Shown: piece by piece, positions 47,113 to 59,390 of the stretch | Position numbering within the stretch: the stretch's first letter is position 1 | Layout: each line of letters starts with the position of its first letter | Assembly: GCA_948474755.1 (NCBI GenBank) | Contig: CAOLHI010000356.1 | Location: 558,001 to 622,000, forward strand | DNA: 64,000 nt | Origin: Ctenosaura bakeri | Taxonomy: Eukaryota > Chordata > Lepidosauria > Squamata > Iguanidae | Reading direction: 5' to 3' | Translations under genes and position numbers: made by a program | Notes under the pieces: model-generated | Database searches by the model: none | What the model saw: the letters and a program-made list of their open reading frames with translations, nothing else | Told to the model about the DNA's origin: nothing

Positions 47113-47848
47113 ATTGTCTCACTTGGAAGAGAGTTTCAAACTCTGAACAGTCACCAAGAAGGACCTCTGTCATGTCCATGCTCAATGAGCCTGTGGGGAA
47201 GGAGCAAAGGCAGTGGGAGTATAGTGTGTGTTTCCAGACCCCTTTAGTCATGCACAGTAAAAAACTCTTAAATAGGACTATATGCATATGACACCCTCAT
47301 GCACTCATCTGATGTATAATTACAGTATGTTCACAAGATCAGGGGAAAGGCCAACAGACAATGATATTTCTCAGTCCTCCATGATATATACAATGTTGTC
47401 CATGTGGTGGTGTCCGTATCAAGAGAAACCAGCCCTACTGCCTATTTGAATAGGTATTTTAAATGCATAATGTATCGACTGGTTTTGAGGTTCTTAGCAA
47501 ATAAAGTAACTGTTGCTTGGGATCTGTTAGAATATATAAAGTGTTTCAGTAATATAATTAGCTGCCCTATGTAAAAATTTGTCACATACATTATTTAACA
47601 GAGATCTTATTTTAAACAGCATGCTGCCCATGTTCTAAACTATTCCCTCTATCCATTTCTCTGTGGAATACTTTATACATGCTTAGAAATTATCACCAAG
47701 GTGTCCATTGATTAACTCTCAGCCAACTAAAATTAGCAGTAATAGGGTATATTTAGCAGACACACTGACTCTGGAAAGAGGTTCAAAAGTATTACACTCA
47801 GTGTTTTGATGACTATTCTCCTCTTGTTCTAGCTTTATTTTGTTAATC

Positions 47849-47872
47849 TGTGTGTGTGTGTGTGTGTGTGTG
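47849..47872 (+). repeat. (TG)n microsatellite
   Basis: About 11-12 uninterrupted TG units. Confidence 0.95.
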
Positions 47873-50449
47873 GCATATGTTGTAAACTCTTGTTGTCTCT
47901 TCAACAAGAAAGGCCTCATTTCACCACCATTTGAAGACAAATATCAAAATCTACAGGAAATCTCATTATAAATGACTGCTTCCTACATTTATTCAACATA
48001 CTTTCTCTACCAGAAGCTGGGAAGATGGGTGTTCGCATAGTTATGGGTCTACAAGTAGTAAGGGAAATAACCAGAACCCCTGGATTTCTATTTTAAAAAT
48101 TTGGCTTTGGATAGTAAATAGAATTGTTTCACTGCTGAACACCTATAGTGGTTGCTAGACTACAATTTCCATAATATCTCATGATTATCTATCCTAGAGT
48201 TGCCCATCAGGAAGAATCCCATCTAGCATGTGAACCAAGTTTCCCACATCACACAGCTGCTTTAGTTTGGATTCTAACTGAGATGAAGAGAGTCTGGCCA
48301 GTGTCACTTAATCAGCAGAACTAGAAGCAAAGGAATGAAAGAACAATCCAGGTTCTAGTGTCATGATCAGATCTGGACCAGAGCCAGATGAGAGACTTTG
48401 GGATCTTGTATTCTCAAACCAAGAACTCACACTTTTTTTTTTTTTTTTCCCAGTGACTATAACCAGCATGGAGAAAATCCACAGAGAAGAGGGGAAGTTA
48501 AACTCTTAAAAGAGGAAAGTTTCCACTGTCTAAGGATTCCACTTTTCAAGGGAGGGGTGAAACTGAGCAGAATAATCTGTACTTCAGGCATCAAAGACTT
48601 CACTCAAGTTCTCAACATTGGAGCAAAGTCACTGACTAGGGAATTTTCTCAGTGTTGTCTCTACCAAACTGCCTTGCCTATAACTGCCTTGCATGTCCTG
48701 TGGGCAATTCCCAGGACCTACTCGTCTTCCCATACATTCATAATGGGCTTGTGTATACACACAGTGAAACAAAGATATGTGGTCAATATGTCTGTTCACC
48801 AGTGACTTAGAGGACATGCCAGTCAGGAAGCCACACTGTGACATTATTGTCTCCTTTAACTGTAAGCCAGCAGAGAAATTCCCTTAATATAGTTAAATAG
48901 TGAAACTGTTTAGCAAGCTACAAATTTCATTATAGAACAGATCTCAATACTGTTATTTCAATATACAGCGACTCTGAATGTCCCATGGTGTGTGAGCTCC
49001 TCTGTTACACCACTGCAAGTGTTATGTCAATCTTGTTGAGCTGGATAATTCATAAATGAGCTCAATTTGCTCCTGAAGTTCAGATTATTGAAGAAGTATC
49101 CAGGTATCCAGTTAGGGTGGCAGGTTTTTGTGTGTGGGGTGGTGGTGGTGTCAAAAGTGTGTTAAGGTTGGTAATATCTAGATAGGCCTGTGAATTTTTT
49201 GGCAGGGGCACCTGCAAAATCTAACTAGCACTGTGATAAAGATTTTTGTATTTCATCCTGAGATGTCTGGAATCTTAACAATTATCTTTGTTGTTTAGCA
49301 TAATGATTCTGGTCTCTTCAGTTGCATAGCTTAGTATCTATATGTGAATTTTATCTTATGAAATATTTGACAGAGAAACCTTGCTAGAGCACGTTCAGTA
49401 GCAATACATAGAGAGAAACCAAACAAGGTTTTCTTTTTTGGTTCCCTTTCTTCCTGCTCAAAAAAATATGAAGAGCCTGTGCTTCTATTCCTTCATTGTA
49501 CTTTGTTCCTGTTGCTATCAATACAGCAAGATAGGAGAGCTCCTGTATTACTGAGAAGGGTGAGAATAGCTGAAGCAAGGAAAGAAACTCCACAAAGCTC
49601 TCTCTGATGAATGGCTGGTACTGTTTCCATACCAGGAACCAGATTTAGATGGTGTGCTCTAGCCGCTTCTTCAGCCTTGATTCCAAGGGTTTTGCCTGTG
49701 CTAATGACAGGGAATTTCAGTCCTGGAGGTGGATTCTAACTTTATCTCTTAGCACCTGTTTAATGTACTGCGTGCTATTGACTGCTGTGAACCCTCTCAC
49801 CTTTCGTTTGTCTGGAAATGTGACATCCAAGAAAGCTGATGCATCAGCAGCAAATGAAATTCAGTGACAAGAATGAAACGTGGCTTTTACCACACTCAAG
49901 TGAGTTAATTTTGAAAGCAACTATGATCAATGAATAAACAGTCCGACTTGTTTATGGGGGACCTTGTTTCAAGTAGTATCTCACCACCATTTCATGGTGG
50001 GGGAAGGAATCAAAACTCTCACGGTTTTGTTGTGAGGGGAAAGGTAGTAAACATGACAAAACATTTTGCTTATTTATGTAGATTATGTTGAAAAACTTTT
50101 TTTAAAAAATGGCATAATCTTGGCCTAAATCTAATTGGTAGTCTCAACAAAAGTACAGCAGTGATTCAATGGGAACTTGGCACGTCAACTTATGTGTAAG
50201 TTTCACTGATTCAGTGAGTCTACTCTAGTTTACACTACAATGGTATTTAAGTCCTCCTTTTCTTCCTTTTAGAATATTTTTGGAAATCATCTCTTTCCTG
50301 CCTGCTCCCATGGACAGAGCAATTCAAGGGGCTCATAATTTATTTTTCTAGACAGTACTGGTGATGAGGGCTGGTTATTTGGGAAAATCTAGGAATAACA
50401 AGAGGTCAGCAGTAAAAGTGAGAGAATCAGGATAACCATGTTTCATAAG

Positions 50450-51095
50450 ATATAGTGATGCGTGCCTTGATTACATCTTGGTTGGATTACTGTAACACAC
50501 TGTACATGGGGCTGCCTTTGAAAACAGTTTGGAAACTTCAGTAGGTTCTAAATGTGATATATAATTCCCTCATTAAAACAGCTTCACTGGCTACCAGTTC
50601 ATTTCTGGGCAGAATTCAAAGTGCTAATCATGACCTATAAAGCCCTATGGAGCCTAGATCCAGACTACTTGAAAGATCATATCTCCCTATACGAACCTGC
50701 CAGAGCTCTAATATGCACAGGGGAAGGTCTCACTTTTGTCCCAGGACATGGGAAAGCACCTTCTCAGTGGCTGCTCCCACTTTCTGGAACTCCCACTCTC
50801 TTGGGAATCTAGGCTGGCTGCCTACCTTTTGCCAGAGGGTAAAAACAAAGCTATTCAAGCAGGCTTTTAATATGGGAGCAGGTGAGCTTTTCTTTTATTG
50901 GGATGTTTTACTGGGGTGTTTTATTTATTTTTTAAAACTTTTAAAAATGTTTTTATAATGATGTTATACTGTTTATATATGGTTATTTTAATTCTCTTGA
51001 ATTATATTGTAAATGTTTTTAACTTTTTTGGAAGCCACCTTGGGTTCTACTCTGGGAGAGAGGAAGCATATAAATACAATAAACAAACAAATAAT
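50450..51095 (+). mobile_element. L2 LINE 3' end with 3' UTR
   Basis: Translation gives TSWLDYC, then ALIMTYKALWSLDPDYLKDH (the L2 LTYKALNGLGPGYLKD block), and a truncated AFNMGA-like end. The 3' UTR finishes GAAGCCACCTTGGGTTC, GGAGAGAGGAAGCATATAAA and a short CAAACAAATAA tail. Confidence 0.85.
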
Positions 51096-54070
51096 TGCCC
51101 GGCTTATAGATTCAGTGAGAACATAGTGGGGTAGTAGTGTTAGCATCAGGTGATACTTGAGTGTAGAATGCCTTATGGAAATAATTCAGTGGAGACATGA
51201 GGCATTAATAGATGGATTTCTGGATCAGGGCTCTAGCCAATGTTCTACCTATTATGAACACAGTTGTAGCACAAATGGGGATGTTCCTGTCTATACCTGT
51301 CAGTTCTTGACCAAACAGCTATTATTAGGTATACCTTTTTCATATCTGTGAAATTGCTGTGCTACAGTTTTAATGCAGGTGCCATTAGATGGTGACTCTA
51401 AAATTACTTTTGGCTTCATTAATAAGAATACTAATATTCACTTAGAAAAATAGATATATCTAGAGAAATAAAGACATTGTCAAAGGGAAGGCATGCATGA
51501 AACTCAAAGATTTATGGGTAAGAAATGCCAGAATGTATTCCTGGTTTTGTAATTAGAAACAAAGGAGGTCTATGAGCAAGTGAAGCTTTATGCCCAAAAT
51601 TGAAGTATAGTTTAGCTTCCTTAGTTTCTGTAGTGCATATGTTATATTTGCCTTCAGCTTGTCCATAATGACATCCTTAGAAATCTCCTGCGCATTTTCT
51701 CTTAGTATTTCAGTTTTTTCAGGCAATGGTTTAGTGCAGTTTAACCAGCTAATTAAAATAAACATGGGTAAGTTACTTCTGTAATTAGTGGCAAGTTGGT
51801 AATATAACTAAAATTTCTGTAAAGCAGTTTTGGGAGTGGGAGTGAGGAGGTTATGCTGCTTTCTGTTTCTTTAAAAAAAATACACAGAGGATCAGGGTTT
51901 TGCTCAATAAAACCAAGTACAGTTTATTTCTAAGCCGTCACAGTTGCAAAATGGCACTGGTTTGAGGGGCATTGCACAAGCAGACTAACTGTAATTGGCA
52001 ATCCATTTCTTCATTTCCTTTGTACAACCAACCCTGACAAATTAATCACAATCAAATGTTGGCTGCAGGAAGGGGCAACCTGTGTAGCACAGAAGAAAAA
52101 TGAGGTCTCTTGCTGGCCTGACAGCCTAATCTTTCAGTTCACCCCATTATAGCAAACAAGGGACTTTGGTGTGCCTGTCACCAGTCCCACCCATACAGAA
52201 ACTGTCCACTTCCAGAGCTAAGGTTTAGCTGAGGCGATAAAGAGTATTGAATGCTACTTCACTACCTTGTTAATCAGCCCGTAGACCGAAGATCCAGTTT
52301 ATTAACCCTGATGAGGAAGCACCACTGTGGACTGGCTTTACAAGATTGAGGATGGTGGAATATCACCTAAATGAAACTGTGTAGAGTGATTTCACACTGA
52401 TTCTCACATGAATCGGAAAGACTTCTTGGGTTAAGGACGGGGGCAGGAAGATATTAACCAGAGTACCAAACCAAGGTCTAGTTAAGGAAGAGCTTTATCA
52501 AACTCAGCTTTCAGACAGGGAATTGGTACCCTCCTGGGTAAATATTTCATTTCTTTTGAACAGGTTGTTGGAGATTGTAAGGCAACTGCTTCAAATTGAA
52601 AGTGAAGGTGAGAAAAGAAAAACCCACTTTATTTTCCCCACATCCTAATCAAAGGGATCAGGGAAAGAAACACTATATCTATTTCTCATTTTTCCTCACA
52701 ACAACTTTCAGTGGCAGGTGAAGTGGTGGGATTGTTTATCATGGCTGCCTAGTGATATCCACAAGGTATATTATCGTCACGTATTGTTACCTGAATATAA
52801 AGGGTCCCCTAGAGGAGCTTCCCCACGTTAGAGCTAATTTAGGTAGGCAGAGAAAGCAAGTAATCCACTCCTTTCAGGACCATACTGCTTCTGAATGCAA
52901 ATGCCAATTAGGGTACTTGAAAGCTTTCTCAAGTCAAAGTTCCTTGACAATGAGGAGCTGAGCTCTTACAAGAGGAAGACAGATCCAGATTTGCCTTCCT
53001 CTATATAGGCTTCATTTATTTATGCAAGAAGCTGCTGTTATAAAAACTTAATCAAGCACCATTACCTATGTAACTATGTTACCTATGTAAATACAAAGAG
53101 TATTTGACAGTTTTGAAAGACATTTGCTGGACTCTTTTTATTGATCAGATGGGACAATCTACAATATTTTATTTTATTCCCACACACCTGAGGTCTCTGG
53201 TAAATTTAGGACTTAAGAATGGGGTTTAAACCTTCCACCGTTACTATTATTACATACTTTACCATCGGGTTCACTGTAGAGCAGGAACCACCTTAACCAC
53301 CTACTGTTTCTTTCAATAACCTCAAAATAACAGGAATTCAGGATGATGAACTGAGATTACTCCGGACTAGAGCTATGATGATATACAGTTCATCTCTTCT
53401 TATTTTTCAGTCTCAAGGCACACCGTCCATTCAAAGACTGCAATGTAGCAAAACAGTGAAAAATAATGTGTGGCAAACTGAGCTTTCTTAAATTTTTGAA
53501 TCATTCCAAACAGGAATTAGGAATCACTTAAAAGAAGTGTTTAGAGCATAACAAAAATATTAGGCTTTGTAACAAAGCAGTTCTCTAGACTTAACTTTCT
53601 TAATCTCAGTTCTGTCTCGTCAGACAGTATTTGGAACATTAAGTTGGATTGAAAGAATTTCCTGCGTGCTCCCTTACTTAGCAGTGCAACTGGAACATTA
53701 AAAATTTGTGCTTGAATTTTCTCCCCCTCTTTTTCTAGACTTTTTCCCCTTTCTGCTTTTTGTGTTTTGTTTGTAAGATTGTAATATGTACCTAAGAACA
53801 GAGCTGTCTATTCTTTTTTTAAAAAAATCTATATAGTGTTTAGCAAATAAGAGGCCCTCTAGTAAACATACACTCCTCCTAACTGGAGAAGTTTCAAAGA
53901 AATCTCCTTTCCTGTTTTTCTTGGTGAACAATAAATGATTTTGGACCAACAATAGTGTAGGGAAGCTCAGATGGTTACCCTTAATGAAGACTGACAGTCT
54001 GTTTAATATGAGAGAGGACAGCAAATCCAGAGATTGAACCACTGATAATTAGAACATCCTCAAAATGAAA

Positions 54071-55526
54071 GGCCCTTGCCACACCATAGCTCAATAACAT
54101 GCTTTTCTGTTACAATCCCAGCATTGCTATTCGCGTGACGGTAGCAGCTTGGGAATGCTTTCTTCCGCATCCTTCCGCCTTAAGTGGATGAGTAGCATTA
54201 TTGCCACTGGTATTCAACCCACACTACAGCCTCCTTGGCCATTCCCTTTCCCCACATTCACTTCTCCTTATTGCCCCAATCAGTCTTTTTCTTTTCTTTT
54301 TTTTTTTGTAAGCTGTACTAGTGCAGCCACATTGTAACCTCATGACATGTGTTACCCTGATCTCTGGGGGTCCCAGGAGGGACACCCAAATAACCAAACA
54401 ACAACGACACTTTGGGGGAAATTAGCTGGAGCACTCACTAAAGCTAGCGAGAGGCAGGGTAACTCAGCAGGATCTTGCAACCCAGCGTCTACGGGGTCAG
54501 GTCAGTCAAGCAGTCAGACAGCTTAAAATAGCAAAAATGATGTTTTATTAAATACAGACAAATATTAAAGACACCACAGTCACACAGCTAGCTAAAGAAT
54601 CGGAAATGGGGATTTTTAGGGGGAAGCGGGTGATACTACACCTGTCCCGTAGTCCTGGACTTTGAGAGTGGAGTTGGGGTGCAATGAAGAAACTCAGTGC
54701 GGCAGAGCAGTCCAAGCGATCTGGGGTTGAACAGTCTCAGTTACTGGAACTGAGGGGAAGGCTTGCCGGGCAAAGTGACAGCAAGGTGGGATGGAAGTCC
54801 AGAGCAATCCGAGGAAGGTCTCGGAGTCAGGGGTTTTTATAGGGTGAATTGTGACTGCAGGCCATACCTTAACTCGGTGAGAACAATATGTTTTAGGAGC
54901 AGGACAAAGCTTTGGAAAGGTCAGAGTTTAGCATGATTGACTTAGGGCCTACTTAGCAATAGTGTAGCCAGTATGCAAATGCAGAGCGCTTAGTACAGCT
55001 TTGTCAGGTTACCCGCTTGGGGCCGGGAGCCTTTGTTAGTATCGTGCATATGCAATGAGGTGTTTGCCAGAGAGGTCCCTGAAGCAACGAACTGGCTCTG
55101 TCTGGCCTGCCTGGGTGGAAAATGGAATGTCCAGCAATTATCGTCCGTGCCTGTTTACGTGCTTAGCCGGAGGCCTCGCAAACACATGGAGTGGGGTGGC
55201 AGAGGAAAGCCGAATGGTTTGATATCAAAGTGATATCGAGTGCTGTCTCTGAGTAGGCCTGGACCACAGTAACACATGCCAGTACACTATTGCATTTGTG
55301 TGTTATAAAACTAAAAATTATTTTTAGAAAATTTAACTCAAAGGATAAATTTAAAATAAACACAGAGAGGTGGTAGATTCCAAACTTGCCACACCATGGG
55401 AGTTGCTGAGGGAGGGACAAGCTGGGCATGCCCACACCCCACTCACTCCTGGATCTGCAATCACAGGAAGCACTATCAAGCGCTGTTACAATAGCGCACT
55501 GAGCCGGCTTATGGTGTTGAAGTGCT
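54071..55526. mobile_element. GGCCC-terminus inverted-repeat element interrupted by a solo LTR
   Basis: Left end GGCCCTTGCCACACCATAGC and right end, reversed, AGCACTTCAACACCATAAGC pair as a terminal inverted repeat. AAA stands on both sides (54068-54070, 55527-55529), weak because the area is A-rich. Without the LTR the element is about 527 bases. The left arm continues with TTCTGTTACAAT, the right arm, reversed, with ATTGTAACAGCGC. Confidence 0.5.
54350..55274 (-). mobile_element. Solo LTR, 925 bp, with TATA box and polyadenylation signal
   Basis: Starts TGTTAC and ends GTAACA, exact 6-base inverted termini, flanked by CATG on both sides (54346-54349 and 55275-55278), a 4-base target duplication. 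On the minus strand a TATA box (CCTATAAAAACC, plus 54831-54843) is followed about 290 bases later by AATAAA (plus 54544-54549), giving the order U3, R, U5 and the orientation. No gag, pol or env sequence adjoins it. A 4-base duplication and this layout fit an endogenous retrovirus LTR; the family is not identified. Confidence 0.85.
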
Positions 55527-55829
55527 AAAGGAGGCTCTTATTGGATTTTTTTCCTGGAAAGTAAGTATAAGGCAGGTTTGCAATGCTTGGATATGGGATA
55601 GCAGCTGGAAAGTGATGATGTGTTGTGGTAGCAGAACTCCTGGACTGGAAACAACCTGCTGCTGTTGTGGGATAGTGACATCATGCGGAAATGGCTGAAG
55701 TTACAAGACTAGATCCTAATAGCCCATGACTGACATTATACTAGCAATGTGTTTGTTCTGGTAAAAGGCATACTGAAGAGCCAGATTACCCTGATTTCTG
55801 CTTCCCTCAGGAAGGCCATGATTACCTCT

Positions 55830-56170
55830 AGCAAACTCGGACTCAAGACAGCTTATCAATTGAAATACAATATCATTAAAAACTTACAAAAATCAACACT
55901 AGAAAGGAATTAGACCACTAACATTTGAAAACAATTTAAAATGTAAAACTAAAAATTAAAAATTAGAAGCAGTTAAACAGTGTAAGTAAAACAACACAGC
56001 ATCCTTGTGATCACACTTTCTTTAAAATTCTTCAATTTTGAGGAGTCCTTGCTGATGGAAGGATGGCAAGGTAGAGAGGCATTATAGCTTCCCTAGGGAT
56101 GGAGTTCCAGAGTATAGTGGCAGCCACCAAAAAACCCCTGTCTCCCATCCCCACCAACTACTTTGAATCA
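55830..56170 (-). mobile_element. Old L2/CR1-like LINE fragment
   Basis: ACTCGGACTCAAGACAGCTT followed by a run of A-rich sequence and CCCTAGGGATGGAGTTCCAG, CACCAAAAAACCCCTGTCTC is the reversed order of a common lizard LINE 3' region. Weak. Confidence 0.4.
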
Positions 56171-56239
56171 TTATTCAACGTATCTGCGTATAGATATGTA
56201 GACTTGTTCTAGCAAGAAGAAAAACATTAGCAGGTTGCC

Positions 56240-56690
56240 TGCAAGGATCTGGAGGCAGGAAGGGAAGAAATTTTGCTTCATCCTTTGTGTTCCACTGGTG
56301 GAGGAGATATGCCATGGGAAGACATGGAAGAGGGTCTTCTCTGTAATTGACCCCAGTTGTGAAATGCCCTCCTCTTGGAGGCCCAATTGACACCAACACT
56401 GCTGTCATTGTGGTGCCAAAAATTGAGAAATCTGGCTTTTTGTGGAACTGTTTGGGCCTAATTGATTTTACACAGGCTACTCATGTGCTATAGTTGCATT
56501 ATTTTCAATTATTTTAATGAGTTTTAAATTGTATTATTTTTAATTGATAAACTGTTTAATATATTTGTTAATCTTTTAAAATTATATAATTATTTATTTG
56601 TTTATTTCAAATTGATTTATTTTAAATTTTGTTATAAGCCACCCAAGATCTTCAGAGCAGGATATAAATATTTAAATAAATAAGTAAAAT
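56240..56690 (+). mobile_element. L2-like LINE 3' end
   Basis: CCCCAGTTGTGAAATGCCCT and CTGGCTTTTTGTGGAACTGT correspond to the last ORF2 codons. An AT-rich 3' UTR ends GCCACCCAAGATCTTCAGAG and GGATATAAATATTTAAATAA. Confidence 0.6.
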
Positions 56691-56828
56691 CTTTGAATTT
56701 CCAAAGTTGGCAACACAAGAGGGCTGTATGTCACTTTGACTTAATTATTTTATCAAAGTCTAAATTATTTTGGATCCTTTCAGAGAATCACTTGTTACAG
56801 TGTTGTTGTTACAGAATGATCACTAGTA

Positions 56829-57028
56829 CAGATGGCTCTCCATATCTGCAGATTCTGTATTCATGGATTCAACCAACCACAGCTTAAAAATATTTTTTTA
56901 AAAAGTCCAAAAAGCAAGCTTTAATATTGCTATTTTATATAAGGCAAACCACTGTACACAATGGAACTTTAGCGTCCACAAATTTTGGTATCCAGCTGGA
57001 CCTGGAACCAAACTCTAGGAAATAACTG
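56829..57028. mobile_element. Tigger-type MITE, 200 bp, TA target duplication
   Basis: CAGATGGCTCTCCATATCTG at the left, with GGATTCAACCAACCACAG, and TTTTGGTATCCAGCTGGACC, CTGGAACCAAACTCTAGG to AACTG at the right follow the termini of pogo/Tigger-derived elements. TA lies on both sides (56827-56828, 57029-57030). No coding sequence: only ends and a short middle. Confidence 0.75.
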
Positions 57029-57429
57029 TACTGATCTCCTGTGACAACTCTTTAAACTGAGGAAACTTGCTCTTTGAGATCTAAATCCAGTTTAAAGCTG
57101 AAGGAATGGAAATTCCCAGTAGTGCAGTTGAGTTGCATTGTACCCTTGCAGAATGAAGCCCTGGAAAATAGCCCACTGTTACAGTCATTGATTTACATTC
57201 TCTACCAAAACCTCAATCATGTTTTTTGGCCACCTCTAACTTTTTCTTGGCCACCATTCCTCTTACTCCCCCCCCCAAATCCAACATGCTTATACAAGTC
57301 ACCATAGCAGGACTAACTCCTAGCAGAAATTCCCTAATTTTATCAACTGAGATAGCAGCATCTAAGTGCTGTTTTATTCTTTTGTTTTACAGTTCTTGGC
57401 CATGTAGTAACATAAAAGGAGAGGGACTG

Positions 57430-59390
57430 ATGACCTCTCCATCATTCTCTGCTGATGATTTTGCATTTTTAAACTAAAATTGAAAATATCTGGCATGATC
57501 TTGCTGATTCTGAACTTTCCTCATTACCAACATTTCAAATGTCTGTTTCTTCTACGTTTTCTACTTTCTCCCCATCTTATTAGATGAAATATCCAAAATT
57601 TTGAATCTGTCCTTGAATCTGTCTACTTGCTCTCTTGACTGTGTTCCTTCTCACTTCTTAATTACTATTGCCCCTGCTAGTCTCTCTTCTCTTCTCCAGA
57701 TTATTAATCTGTTCCTTTCTATTGGTTCATTTCTTTCTGAATTTAAACATGCTACTATTTCTCCAGTCCTTCAGAAGGCTTCACTTAATCCATCTTTTCT
57801 TTCTAATTATTGTCTTGTTTCATTGTTGCTTTTCTTCTCAAAAGTTTTGGAATATGCTGTTTGTGTAGATGTCCTTGATCTTCTTTCTTGTGTTTCTGTA
57901 ATGGATCCCTTTCCATCTGGATTTTGCCCTTTGTGTTTTACAGAGACAACTCTTATGTAAAATCACAGATGATCTCCTTCAGGCCAAGTCAAAAAAGTCT
58001 ATATTCAGTTCTTATTCTCCTTGATCTCTCTGCAACCCTTGGCACAATTGATCATTCTATTATGTTGGATGTATTTCATGACCTAGGGTTTACTGATTCA
58101 GTCCTCATCTGGTTCACATCTTATCTCTCAGGTCACTGATTTAATATGGTAGCTGGAGGTTGTGTGTCTTCTTCTCCCCTTTCAGTTGGGGTTCTTGAGA
58201 ATTCTGTTCTGGGTCCTTTGTTGTTTTCTCTTTGTACAGTTTCTCTGGGTAATCTTTTTACTGTGTATGGTTCCCAGTATCATCTTTAACCTGATGTCAC
58301 TCAACTGTTTTTCTACACCCCAGAACTCTCTTTTGACATTGAATGTCACACTCAAGCTTATCTTTCAGCTAGCTCAACATGGATGCTTCATTGTTGCCTA
58401 AAACTTAAGATGGTAAAGACTATTTTTTCCTCCAAAGTTTTCTCTACAACAGACATTCTCCATCACTGTTAATAATGTTCCCACTTACCCTGTGAAAGAA
58501 GCATGAAGTCTTAGTGTTGTTTTTTTTTATTCTTCTTTATATTTTGTTCCTCACATTGAAGTTATAACAAAATCATGTCAATTTATTATTTAATAGCATT
58601 GCAAAAATCAGACCTTTTCTTTCTTCTTCTTCAGCTAAGACCTTACTTAGCTCATGCCTTGGTCATTTCCCACCTTGATTATTGTAAACTTCTTTTAACT
58701 AGGCTTCCATTATCTCACTTTTGTCCTCTGGTTCCCATTCAACATTCTGCTGCCAAGATTACCTTTTTGGTCTGTCATTTTGATCATGTTGTCCCACTGT
58801 TGAAATCTCTTCATTGATTACTCATTCCTTCTAGGATTCAGTACAAGCTTTTTGTTTTAACATTCAAAGCCCTACAAAACTTAGCACCCCCTTATCTTTC
58901 AGCCCTTATTTTCTTTTACCAACTTGCTCAAACCCTGCATTCCAGGAACTCTAGGCTTCTCACCCAATCAAGAGTTTCTTCTTCTTTGATTTGGCTTCAT
59001 GGTTTCACACTCGCTGGTCCATTCGCTTAGAAATTGCCTCCTTGAACATTTGTGGACTGCTTCTTCCCTTATTATTTGTAAATCTCAATTAAAAACCTTC
59101 TTGTTTAGAAAAACGTTCTGAGTTTTAGTTTAATATTGTTTTATAGTTTTGTATAGTTTGATTACATGTACTTGTCAGTTTGCTTTATATTATAGTGTAT
59201 TTTTGCATTTTATCTGGATAATTTCTTTTACAATTGCATGGTATAGTGTTATTATTCCTTCCTTCCCTTTAAGATTTTAGATTGTTAGCCTTAGGCAGGA
59301 CCCACTGTTTTTGGTTGTTTTACTTGTAAAGTGCCATGTACATAGATGGCGCCGTATAAATAAATAATAACAACAATATCAACAACAACG
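57430..59390 (+). pseudogene. L2 LINE, 5'-truncated ORF2 and 3' UTR, about 2 kb
   Basis: L2 ORF2 encodes endonuclease and reverse transcriptase. Blocks read in order across frames: FSADDFA (near 57455), a PSHFLITIAPASL block and KHATISPVLQKASL (57650-57790), [17 protein letters not shown] (57905-57955), [20 protein letters not shown] (58008-58068), [16 protein letters not shown], then [16 protein letters not shown], and AHALVISHLDYCKLLLTRLP (58650-58710). The YADDTQL motif has decayed to a stop followed by PDVTQL near 58290. The 3' UTR ends GCCATGTACATAGATGGCGC and a TAAATAAATAA tail. It has many stops and frameshifts and is the longest LINE in the window. Confidence 0.9.

Noticed and set aside
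51880..52560. Possible further LTR, suggested by AATAAA-like signals on both strands
   Set aside because: No TG...CA termini or flanking duplication could be found.
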